7,929 bases of DNA from Succinivibrio sp. (GTDB lineage Bacteria > Pseudomonadota > Gammaproteobacteria > Enterobacterales > Succinivibrionaceae): positions 1 to 7,929 of the forward strand of contig JAGDBH010000009.1 in the NCBI GenBank assembly GCA_017959135.1. The letters are read 5' to 3'. Numbering within the stretch: position 1 is the stretch's first letter; the number at the start of each line of letters is the position of its first letter. This document shows, in pieces, positions 1 to 7,665 of this stretch. A program made the translations under genes and the position numbers. The notes under the pieces were generated by a model. It saw only the letters and a list, made by a program, of their open reading frames with translations. It did no database searches and had not been told where the DNA came from.

Positions 1-296
1 ATTAAATAAATTATATAAATCAGAGAGATATAGCATAGTGCGGTTGCTATAGAGGAAATAACCTTGCCGCCCCATAAAAGACACTGAGCCAGGAAATGAG
101 GAGGAGTTCTTCCGCCCCAGGTGAAATAATGGCGGTACTGAGAAACACAGATATCCCATAAGGATGACACCATATCCTCGGTACCCTCGATTAGCTGATA
201 TCTGTAATCATTTGAATAATAAGGAATTAAAAAAGCAAAAATCGCAATAAAAGAGAACCAGAATAAAAGATAGATATTTGTTTTCAGTTGGAACAT
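1..296 (-). CDS. Membrane protein resembling the DUF6056/DUF3329 family, N-terminal part only
   Basis: This minus-strand reading frame starts at an ATG (294-296) and stays open to the left edge, so 98 codons of the N-terminus are visible and the rest lies outside. An in-frame TAA lies just upstream (321-323) with no other start codon between, which fixes the start. The ribosome binding site is weak. Residues about 7-27 form a strongly hydrophobic segment, NDYRYQ follows it, then SQYRHYFTWGGR, and a second hydrophobic segment starts near residue 78. The acidic-aromatic motif after the first helix and the HYFTWGGR motif before the second match my memory of the DUF6056/DUF3329 polytopic membrane proteins, some of which sit near surface-polysaccharide or glycosyl-transfer genes. 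The function is unknown. The gene is divergent from mfd and the two share a 68-base intergenic region. Confidence 0.75.
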   Translation of the reverse strand, partial: MFQLKTNIYLLFWFSFIAIFAFLIPYYSNDYRYQLIEGTEDMVSSLWDICVSQYRHYFTWGGRTPPHFLAQCLLWGGKVISSIATALCYISLIYIIYL

Positions 297-364
297 AACA
301 AACTCGATATTAGTGTAAAATTACAGTAGACAAGTATAGATCAAAGTTTCAAATATTAGTAATT
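297..364. promoter_or_regulatory. Divergent intergenic region between the membrane-protein gene and mfd
   Basis: These 68 AT-rich bases must carry the promoter for the minus-strand gene and probably also for mfd. On the minus strand, TTGAAA (347-352) is a possible -35 element, but nothing at 17-18 bases matches a -10 well. On the plus strand, TATAGA (335-340) is a possible -10 without a good -35. Neither start codon has a strong Shine-Dalgarno sequence. The region is called by position; no individual element is secure. Confidence 0.35.
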
Positions 365-3300
365 ATGCAACTCAAAGACTTATTAAAAGCTGATATCAAC
401 ATATCTTTTTCAAATTCAGTTAAACATATTGGCAATCTGAACATCACCGGAATCATCGGAACCATCGGTGCTATCTACGAAAAAAACGGTGGTCCATGCC
501 TGGTAATCTGTGCAGATAACTTTGTTGCACAAAGTATTAAATCAACTTTGATTGCTGTACTTCCAAAGGTTAAGGTTGAATATCTTCAGGACTGGGAAAC
601 ACTGCCTTACGATACCCTATCTCCTCATCAGGATATCGTCTCCTCAAGAATCAGTATTCTCTCAAGACTAAAATCATTTAAAAATGAAATAGTTGTAACA
701 ACTGTTCAGGCAATTATGCCTAGACTGAGTCCTGTAGACTATATCAAAGCCAACAGCTTCTCCATTTCAAAGGGTGATATCAGAGATATTCAGGAGATTC
801 AGAAAGAGATGACATCCCACGGATATCTGAGAGTAGAACAGGTTCTGGCCCCAGGTGAGCTTGCCATCAGAGGATCTATTCTTGATATCTATCCTATGGG
901 CTCCACCGTTCCATACCGAATTGACTTCTTTGATGATGAGGTTGATTCCATCAGAGTCTTTGATGTCGATACCCAGAGATCACTTGATAAAATTGACAGA
1001 ATTGCCCTGCTTCCAGCTCACGAATATCCACTTAATGAACAGTCAATAAGTGTGTTCAGAAGCAATTACCGTGATGCCTTCATCGGAGCCAACTTTGCCT
1101 CACACTCTATTTATCAGGCAATATCCAGAGGAGCCATCCCTGCAGGTATTGAATACTACATGTCACTGTTCTTCAGCTCAATGAGCTCTATCTTTGACTA
1201 TCTGACTGAAGACTACAGAATCATCACTGTAGATGATGTAAACAAGGCTGTAACCGAATTTGACGTTGAGGCACACAAGCGAGCTTTAGAATTTGCAGGA
1301 AATCCTGATCATCCTCCACTGCCAGTCTCAAAGGTATTCCTAAATCCACAGGAAGTTTTTGATAATTTAAAGAAATATCAATTAATTGAGCTTTATCAGA
1401 ATAGCTTTGATGATGAGCAGATAGAAAAAAGAGGCTTTTATAACACTGATTACGTCAAAATTCCAGATATAAGCTATAACCGCCAGGAAAAGGAATCTCA
1501 GAACAGATTTATTGCCTTTGTAAGTGACTTTATAGATAAAGGCGGAAGAATTCTGATGTCAGCCATCTCTGAGGGACGCAGACAGAGTCTGAGAGAAACA
1601 CTGCCTCGTGAAATCACTGACAGATACGGAATAAAGGCTGCATCCTCATTTGAGGATTTTCTCAATGCAAAAGATCCGTTCATGCTGACCCTGGCTCCTT
1701 TTGATGAAGGCCTGATTATTCCTTCAGTAAAGCTGTGCTTTTTAACTGAGAATGAAATTCTTGGCTACAAGGTTGTAAGAACCAGAAAGGTATCCAAGAA
1801 CTCACAGATTTCCCAGGATACCATCATCAAGAACCTCTCCTCTCTAACCGAGGGTCAGGTTGTGGTTCACATTGATCATGGTATCGGCCGCTACCGTGGA
1901 CTTAAGACCATGGAAATCGGAGGCATCAAGGGCGAGTATCTGACCATTGAGTATCAGAACGGCGATATGCTCAATATTCCGATTACCGCCCTGTCCAAGG
2001 TTGCAAGATACTCAGGCTCAGAGAATCCTCCTCTATCCCGCCTTGGCTCTGATACCTGGAACAGACACAAGCAGAAGGCTGTCCAGAAGGTTACCGATGT
2101 TGCAGCTCAGCTTCTTGATTTATACGCCAGACGCGAAGCCAGCAAAGGTACTAAATTTGAGGTTGATGAGAAGTCTCTCGATGAGTTTGCCTCAGGCTTT
2201 GGATTCGTGGAAACACCGGATCAGAAGGCTGCTATTGATAATACCCTGGCCGATCTTGCAAAAGAACAGCCGATGGATCGCCTTGTCTGCGGTGATGTAG
2301 GCTTTGGTAAAACCGAGGTTGCCCTAAGAGCAGCCTTTGTGGTTGCAGCCTCAGGCTCTCAGGTAGCCGTACTGGTTCCAACCACAATTCTTGCCGAGCA
2401 GCACTATCAGAATTTCCTAGAAAGATTTGCCGGAACTGCAATCACCATCGAACTGCTTTCCCGATTCAAGACAGCAAAGCAGCAGAAAGAAACCTTGGAT
2501 AAGGTTGCTCAGGGAAGTGTCGATATTATTATCGGAACACACAAGCTGCTCTAAAAGGATATAAAATTCAAGAAACTTGGTCTTATCATCGTTGATGAGG
2601 AACATCGATTCGGTGTTAAGCAGAAAGAGAAACTCAAGGAGCTGCGTGCCCAGGTTGATCTTTTAACTCTTACCGCAACCCCAATTCCAAGAACCCTGAA
2701 TATGGCCATGGAGGGAATGCGAGAGCTTTCAATCATCGCTACTCCTCCTGAGCACAGACTGGCGGTTAAGACCTTCGTAATGCAGAATTCAGATACCATT
2801 ACCCGTGAAGCCATCATGCGTGAATTAAGACGTGGCGGACAGGTCTATTATCTGCAGAATGATGTTTCTACCATCTCTCATAGAGCTCAGCAGCTTGCCG
2901 CCCTGGTCCCAGAGGCTAAAATCGGCATTGGACACGGTCAGCTTAATGAAAAGGAGCTGCAGAAGGTTATGCGTGATTTCTACCATCAGCGCTTCAATCT
3001 TCTGTTATGTACAACAATCGTTGAGAACGGTCTTGATGTTCCAACAGCCAATACGATTATCATCGACAGAGCTGATATGCTCGGCTTGGCTCAGCTTCAT
3101 CAGATCAGAGGTCGTGTCGGACGTTCTCATCATCAGGCCTATGCATACCTGTTCACACCTCCAAAGGAGCTAATCTCCAAGGATGCCAAGCTTCGTCTTG
3201 ATGCAATCGCATCACTTGAGGAATTAGGCGCAGGCTTTGTGCTTGCAACTCACGATATGGAGATCAGAGGTGCAGGTGAGCTCTTAGGTGAAGAGCAGTC

Positions 3301-3865
3301 TGGCCAGATTGAGTCTGTAGGCTTCTCCCTATATTCAGAAATGCTTGAGGCTGCCGTAAAGGCACTTAAGGAAGGTCGAGAGCCATCTCTTGCCGAGCTT
3401 ACCCTAAACGAGTGCGATATCGACCTGCATATTCCATGTCTTCTGCCATCGGATTTTATTGGTGACATTAACACCCGACTGTCCTTATACAAGAGAATTT
3501 CCTCCTGCTCTACACCGGATGAATTTGAAGATCTGAAAATTGAGATTATCGACAGATTCGGTTTTCTGCCACCCCCAGCAGTTAATCTTTTTGAGGTCTC
3601 ATGGCTTAAAAAGATTGCAACCGACCTTGGAATCAAGAGAATCAATGGAGATGAGAAAGGCGGCATAATTGAGTTTAACAGTGATCATAAGATTTCAAAT
3701 GAGTATCTGATAAAGCTTATGACCACATGTAAACACAATGAATACCGTATTACAGGACAGAGCACAATGCGCTACAATCTGCCGGAAACACCTGAATATC
3801 CAAGATTAAAGCTCTTAAAACAGCTGCTTCTGGCCTTCAGTGCAAACAGCTCCCTTGCTAAGTAA
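365..3865 (+). pseudogene. mfd: Transcription-repair coupling factor Mfd, interrupted by one in-frame TAA
   Basis: Mfd is a cytoplasmic DNA translocase that pushes stalled RNA polymerase off damaged template and recruits UvrA. Read through the TAA the frame gives 1166 residues, close to the 1148 of E. coli. The UvrB-like N-terminal module includes DWETLPYDTLSPHQD and DFFDDEVDSIRVFD. The polymerase-interacting module has VHIDHGIGRY near residue 501. The translocase has Walker A GDVGFGKT (643-650), Walker B DEEH (744-747), TATPIPRTLNMAM, and the RGRVGRSHHQAY motif (915 onward). The C-terminal domain ends normally. Codon 730 (2552-2554) is TAA, right after IGTHKLL; family members have Gln or Ser here, and the frame resumes at once with KDIKFKKLGLIIVDEEH. 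As written, a 729-residue product would keep Walker A but lose Walker B and the translocation module. The only later ATG of note (2702) lies past Walker B and would not restore function. The start MQLKDLL suits the family, although no good ribosome binding site precedes it. The identity is secure; whether the stop is real is open. Confidence 0.95.
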
Positions 3866-3873
3866 AAGTATCT

Positions 3874-5610
3874 CTAGAGGCGTACTACCAGTGCGCCTCC
3901 TGCCTTTAAGGAACCCTCAGAGTATTTATAGGAGAATAGAACCTCAGGTTCTTTTTCAAAGGATACTGCCCTGTCGGCCTCTTCTGCATTCAGATAGACT
4001 CTGATTCCGTTACGCTCATAGACAATAAATCTTCCTTCAGTCTGAACAAAGCGGTAGTCATCCCCCAGGAACTCGTGATTATCAAGTCTCATCCTAATCA
4101 GACTCTGTACCTGTCTGAAGGTTTCATCGCGGGATTTATCCTCGATGATATCCCATCTCATAGGATATCTGCAGTAAGGATCATTCTCCCCCTCCATAGC
4201 GATTTCTGTACCGTAGTAAATACAAGGTGAGCCAGGAAGTGTAGAGAGAATAACCAGCATCTGAATGAAATAATCGTAGCTCTTGACACGGGTATACATT
4301 CTGTCGATGTCATGACTGTCAAAGAGGTTAAAGATATTCTCATTAACCTGTTTCTGGTACATTGAATAACAGAAATTTACCGCATACTTAAAGTCATCCG
4401 CACTCTTAGTCTTATCAAGATAGAAATTGGATAGATTTTCAAGATATGGGTAATTCATTACAGAATCATATTCATCTCCCTGTAGATAGGAAGATGAATT
4501 TACCCAGATTTCACCTAAAAGGAAGATATCACTGCGGTAAGCCTTAAGCTCTGCATGCAGCTTCTTAATAAATGCATGGGAGATCTCGTTGCCGACATCG
4601 AATCTGATACCGTCGATATCCCACATATCAATCCACTTTTTGCAGACATTGACAAAATATTCCATAACCTCAGGATTATTGGTATTGAGCTTTGGCATGT
4701 TGTCGACAAAGGCAAAGGAATAGAATCTGCTGTCCTTGGTAGACTTATGGGTTATGGTGAAATTCTCATCGTCATTGATAAAGAACCAGTTGTAATACTT
4801 TGAATTTCTTTTATTTTCTACAACATCCTTCCAGGCAAAGAAGCCTAGGCCGCTGTGATTGAACACTGCATCAATCATAACCCTGATACCCAGAGAATGA
4901 GCCTTCTCAACAAGCAGTTTCAAATCAACATTTGAGCCGAAATTAGGATCAATATGCAGATAGTCATCAATGTTGTATTTATGATTACTGTCGGAGACGA
5001 ATAAAGGATTAAAGTAAATACCGTTTACACCAAGCTCTTTAAGATACTCCAGTCGACTCATGGCGCCTTTAAGATTTCCGCCATAAAACACCTTATGACC
5101 AAAGGATGAAAGATCATCCCACTTACTTAGGCTGCCTTCAAAAGGAGCTTCATCTCTGCAGAACCGATCAGGGAAAATCTGATACCAGTAGGTATTCTCT
5201 ACCCATTTAGGATGGACATTGATATCTGCCTCATTCATCCAGGCAAACTTGAAATACTCTTTAAAAATATTTTTTCTGAATTCTTCCTCACTGACGATTC
5301 CATTTTCCTGATAAACCATGGTCTCATTGTTTACGTCAGTAAGTCTGAAATAATACTGAAGTCTCTTGTATTTTGGCTTTACAGTTACAGAATAGATATA
5401 CTCATGCTTAAGCTCATACTTAAGCTGCATCTCATATGGCTGACCATCCCACGGAGCTGAAGTTGAACAGCCGTTAAGATACGGATCCTCAGCATACAGA
5501 GTTACCTTCTTAATTGTCTTATTGGTTCTGATATTTACAATAAGCTCATCTTTGTTATAGGCATAGCAGTCATTAAAACCGCTGATGTGAGAAATTCCTT
5601 CAAATACCAT
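3874..5610 (-). CDS. GH13 alpha-amylase family enzyme, cyclomaltodextrinase/neopullulanase/maltogenic amylase type
   Basis: The enzyme probably hydrolyses alpha-1,4 links in cyclodextrins, pullulan or short maltodextrins. No signal peptide is visible, so it should act in the cytoplasm on imported oligosaccharides. Numbered from the ATG at 5608-5610 it has 578 residues, normal for GH13 subfamily 20. Residues about 1-115 look like the N-terminal beta domain of this group (EGISH, CYAYNKDEL). The barrel begins at YWYQIFPDRF. Region I is DAVFNH (247-252). Region II, GIRFDVGNE, holds the nucleophile Asp338. Region III, LLGEIW, holds the acid/base Glu367. Region IV, FDSHDIDR, holds Asp434. GSPCIYYGTEIAMEGENDP and CRYPMRWD follow, as in cyclomaltodextrinases. 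The C-terminal domain is complete, and all catalytic residues are present. A nine-codon upstream extension from ATG 5637 is possible but less likely. The gene converges on mfd with an 8-base gap and lies downstream of the fumarase terminator, so it needs its own promoter, which I could not identify. No sugar transporter or regulator gene is in view. Exact substrate preference cannot be read from the sequence. Confidence 0.9.
   Translation of the reverse strand: MVFEGISHISGFNDCYAYNKDELIVNIRTNKTIKKVTLYAEDPYLNGCSTSAPWDGQPYEMQLKYELKHEYIYSVTVKPKYKRLQYYFRLTDVNNETMVYQENGIVSEEEFRKNIFKEYFKFAWMNEADINVHPKWVENTYWYQIFPDRFCRDEAPFEGSLSKWDDLSSFGHKVFYGGNLKGAMSRLEYLKELGVNGIYFNPLFVSDSNHKYNIDDYLHIDPNFGSNVDLKLLVEKAHSLGIRVMIDAVFNHSGLGFFAWKDVVENKRNSKYYNWFFINDDENFTITHKSTKDSRFYSFAFVDNMPKLNTNNPEVMEYFVNVCKKWIDMWDIDGIRFDVGNEISHAFIKKLHAELKAYRSDIFLLGEIWVNSSSYLQGDEYDSVMNYPYLENLSNFYLDKTKSADDFKYAVNFCYSMYQKQVNENIFNLFDSHDIDRMYTRVKSYDYFIQMLVILSTLPGSPCIYYGTEIAMEGENDPYCRYPMRWDIIEDKSRDETFRQVQSLIRMRLDNHEFLGDDYRFVQTEGRFIVYERNGIRVYLNAEEADRAVSFEKEPEVLFSYKYSEGSLKAGGALVVRL
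3877..3899. terminator. Hairpin at the mfd/amylase convergent junction, possible bidirectional terminator
   Basis: GAGGCGTACT and AGTGCGCCTC form a 10-pair stem with a single G-T wobble and a 3-base loop (ACC). The hairpin lies 11 bases after the mfd stop and inside the last codons of the convergent amylase gene. Downstream T-tracts are poor: ctttaa on the plus strand, and tactttta some bases past the stem on the minus strand. The position between convergent genes supports a terminator role; the weak T-tracts argue for caution. Confidence 0.4.
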
Positions 5611-5661
5611 ATGTCCCTTTACGATTCTATCCTTCATTAAAGAAGAAAGACATCGCCTCCT
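5611..5661 (-). promoter_or_regulatory. Ribosome binding region that decides the amylase start, with an 8-codon overlapping ORF
   Basis: Two minus-strand ATGs compete. The one at 5610 is preceded by AAAGGGACAT, a usable Shine-Dalgarno at about 4-5 bases, and its product begins MVFEGISH, where family members begin with Met, a hydrophobic residue, Glu-Ala-Ile and His. The upstream ATG (5637) has no Shine-Dalgarno at normal distance. A perfect AGGAGG lies at 5656-5661, 18 bases before ATG 5637. It is only 2 bases before a third, out-of-frame ATG (5651-5653), which opens an 8-codon ORF ending in TAG 20 bases before ATG 5610. I infer that translation starts at 5610; what the strong AGGAGG serves is unclear. 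Confidence 0.5.
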
Positions 5662-5699
5662 ATGTTGATTGTTCTGATATTGGCATTTTTAATTCTAGC

Positions 5700-5732
5700 A
5701 AAAAAAACGGACCTGATATTCCACAGATCCGT
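5700..5732 (-). terminator. Rho-independent terminator of the fumarase gene
   Basis: On the minus strand ACGGATCTG pairs with CAGGTCCGT (5724-5732 with 5707-5715, one G-T wobble) around an 8-base loop, followed directly by a run of T residues (5706 down to 5700). It starts 29 bases after the fumarase stop codon and ends about 90 bases before the amylase start. This is a textbook intrinsic terminator; it separates the two minus-strand genes into different transcription units. Confidence 0.88.
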
Positions 5733-5761
5733 CTTTGTGATTACAGAAAATTAAACCTTAA

Positions 5762-7291
5762 TTAAATGTACTTGAACTTAATCTCGGCAATCTTCTTTGA
5801 CCATTCCTGAGGTCCGATGTGATGAATTGAGTTACCCTGAGAATCAACAGCAACAGTTACAGGCATATCCACAACCTTGTACTCACGGATAGCTTCCATA
5901 CCAAGATCCTCAAATGCAAGAACCTTAGCTGACTTAATTGCCTTTGATACCAGGTAAGCTGCACCACCGGTAGCCATCAGATAAGCAGCCTTGTGCTTCT
6001 TGATTGAAGCAATAGCCTCAGGACCACGCTCTGACTTACCGATCATGCCGTATAGGCCGGTATCAGCAAGCATAGTCTCAACGAACTTATCCATACGGGT
6101 TGAAGTGGTTGGGCCTGCTGGACCTACAACCTCATCACCAACTGCAGGAACTGGGCCTACGTAGTAAATGAACTTCTTGTGGAAATCAACGCCGTCTGGT
6201 AGAGGCTTGCCTTCCTTGATTAAATCTGCAACACGCTTGTGAGCAGCATCACGTCCGGTCAGGATTGTGCCTGACAGTAATAAGGTCTCGCCCATCTTCC
6301 ATGAAGCAATTTCTTCCTTGGTAATGGTATCAAGATTTACACGCTTAACATTTGCATCTGCACCACCAATCTCGATATCTGGATAATCATCAAGTGATGG
6401 TGGAACAAACTCTGCAGGACCTGAACCATCAAGAACAAAGTCAATATGACGGGTAGCTGCACAGTTAGGAATAATAGTGGTAGCCTTTGATACAGCGTGG
6501 CATGGGTAGGTCTTAACCTTAACATCAAGTACAGTGGTGATACCACCTCAGCCCTGAGCACCGATACCTCGCTTGTTGATCTAGTCATACAGCTCTAAAC
6601 GCAGCTCTTCCTCAGCATTCTTAGGACCACGTGCGATCAGCTCCTGAATGTCGATAGGATCATTTAAAGCTTCCTTTGCAAGGATTGCTGACTTCTCTGG
6701 AGTACCACCAACACCGATACCGATGATTCCTGGAGGACACCAGCCAGCACCCATATGAGGGATCTCGCTTAATACGTAATCAACAACACTGTCTGAAGGG
6801 TTAAGCATACGCATGTGGGTCTTGTTCTCAGAACCGCCTCCCTTTGATGCGATTGCAACTTCAACCTTGTCGCCATGAACCATCTCGATATGAACAACGG
6901 TAGGAGTATTATCCTTGGTATTGATTCTCTTGCCCAGAGGATCGGTAAGAATTGATTTACGTAGAGGGTTGGTCTCATAGCAGTATGCACGACGGGTACC
7001 TTCGTCAACCATTTCCTGAATGGTCATATCACCTTCGAAGCGAACGTCCATACCAATCTTTACGAAGCAGGTTACAGCACCGGTATCCTGACATAGAGGA
7101 CGCTTGCCGATTGCACACATTTTAGAATTTACTAAGATCTGAGCAATAGCATTCTTAGCTGATGGATTCTGCTCGATATCATAGGCATGCTTCATTGCCT
7201 TTAGGAAATCACGTGGGTGATAGTATGAGATATATTGAATCGCATCGCATACAGATTCAATAAAGTCTGCAGTTTTAATTAATGTTGTCAT
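5762..7291 (-). pseudogene. fumA: Class I (4Fe-4S) fumarate hydratase, interrupted by in-frame TAG and TGA
   Basis: The enzyme interconverts fumarate and (S)-malate in the cytoplasm using an oxygen-labile 4Fe-4S cluster; in a succinate-forming anaerobe it would work mainly from malate to fumarate. Read through both stops the frame gives 509 residues, the usual length of the roughly 507-residue class I subgroup, which differs from the 548-residue E. coli FumA. Likely cluster ligands are Cys67 (RPLCQDTG), Cys185 (GAGWCPPG) and Cys277 (IIPNCAATRH). Other family blocks are GGGSENK (151-157), SGTILTGRDAAHKR, EVVGPAGPTT and GGAAYLVSKAIKSAK. Codon 237 is TAG (6581-6583), where relatives have Lys. 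Codon 248 is TGA (6548-6550), in GAQG-stop-GG, where relatives have Leu. Codon 241 is Arg (CGA) where relatives have Leu. As written, a 236-residue product would lack the third cluster cysteine. The ATG at 7289-7291 gives MTTLIKTADF, which fits the family start, with AAGGA about 11 bases upstream; an in-frame TTG ten codons earlier is less likely. The gene has its own terminator and a candidate promoter. Confidence 0.93.
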
Positions 7292-7327
7292 AGATGGTAC
7301 ATTCCTTGTATTTGTATACAAAAAGAC

Positions 7328-7356
7328 TATCTAATTCTAATCCATTTTTTTTTCAA
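7328..7356 (-). promoter_or_regulatory. Candidate sigma-70 promoter of the fumarase gene
   Basis: On the minus strand TTGAAA (7351-7356, five of six matches to the -35 consensus) is followed after 17 bases by TAGATA (7328-7333, a weak -10); TAGAAT (7334-7339) is a better -10 sequence but lies too close to that -35. Transcription would start near 7320, about 30 bases before the ATG. No clear Fnr or ArcA site was recognised. Confidence 0.35.
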
Positions 7357-7538
7357 TAAGTAGACTTAGTTAGCATTTATGTGGAAAATAGCTCATCTTA
7401 GAAAAAATAATTAAATTTATTAAACAAAATGGTGAGTTTACAGACACATAACATCACAAAAAAATGTGGTCACAGATAGTGTTTTGAGGTGATCATGAAC
7501 ACGCAAACGGTCTAGTATTTATCTTTGTTTTGATTAAA

Positions 7539-7559
7539 TTAACCGAAATTTTGGGTTAA
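7539..7559. repeat. Short inverted repeat TTAACC / GGTTAA
   Basis: TTAACC (7539-7544) and GGTTAA (7554-7559) are perfect 6-base inverted arms around a 9-base AT-rich centre. There is no T-tract, so it is not a terminator. The arm spacing puts the centres about one and a half helical turns apart, and the repeat sits about 70 bases before the -10 element of the 7666 gene. It could be an operator, but a repeat this short can arise by chance in AT-rich DNA. Confidence 0.3.
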
Positions 7560-7628
7560 ATCCCATCAACTTGTTGTCATAGCTCAAAAATTAACTAATA
7601 AAGTCAAAACAAATCTGCGCTAAGTCGT

Positions 7629-7634
7629 TATAAT
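7629..7634 (+). promoter_or_regulatory. Candidate -10 element for the 7666 gene
   Basis: A perfect TATAAT lies 31 bases before the ATG of the downstream gene, which would give a short leader starting near 7641. The matching -35 position (AAAACA, 7606-7611, 17 bases away) is poor, so an activator may be needed or the match may be chance. Confidence 0.45.
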
Positions 7635-7665
7635 ATATAAAAGAATAATAATTTGAGATTAAGAA

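Larger units (their letters stand above)
7292..7665. other. Divergent non-coding region between fumarase and the 7666 gene
   Basis: This 374-base AT-rich stretch holds no gene that I can support. It contains the candidate fumarase promoter at its left end and a perfect TATAAT near its right end. Between them are a 6-codon ORF with a good ribosome binding site (7495-7515), two unsupported ORFs of 11 and 16 codons (starting at 7379 and 7430), and a short inverted repeat (7539-7559). No tRNA, small-RNA signature or family riboswitch was recognisable by eye. Confidence 0.6.

Noticed and set aside
3250..3666. 138-codon open frame on the minus strand inside mfd
   Set aside because: It lies wholly opposite a conserved part of mfd, has no recognisable motif or start context, and its composition follows from the mfd codons.
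2702..3865. A separate helicase gene starting at the ATG at 2702
   Set aside because: The ATG is an internal mfd methionine (TLNMAMEGM), lacks a ribosome binding site, and the conserved Mfd sequence including Walker B continues upstream of it in the same frame.
5641..5706. Amylase promoter just after the fumarase terminator
   Set aside because: TAGAAT follows the T-run, but no -35 lies at a proper distance and other hexamers match poorly; a promoter must exist but I cannot place it.
5762..6295. A stand-alone beta-subunit fumarase gene starting at ATG 6295
   Set aside because: Two-subunit class I fumarases exist, but the sequence between 6296 and 6583 continues the single-chain family in frame, and no ribosome binding site precedes 6295.
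6548..6550. Selenocysteine or tryptophan recoding at the fumarase TGA
   Set aside because: The expected residue is Leu, no SECIS-like stem-loop was seen after it, and TAG and TAA stops occur in the same window.
7455..7500. Possible CRP or FNR site in the divergent region
   Set aside because: TGTGG-TCACA and GTGATCATGAACAC only partly resemble CRP half-sites with wrong spacing, and TTGATTAAATTAA (7530-7542) lacks the second FNR half.
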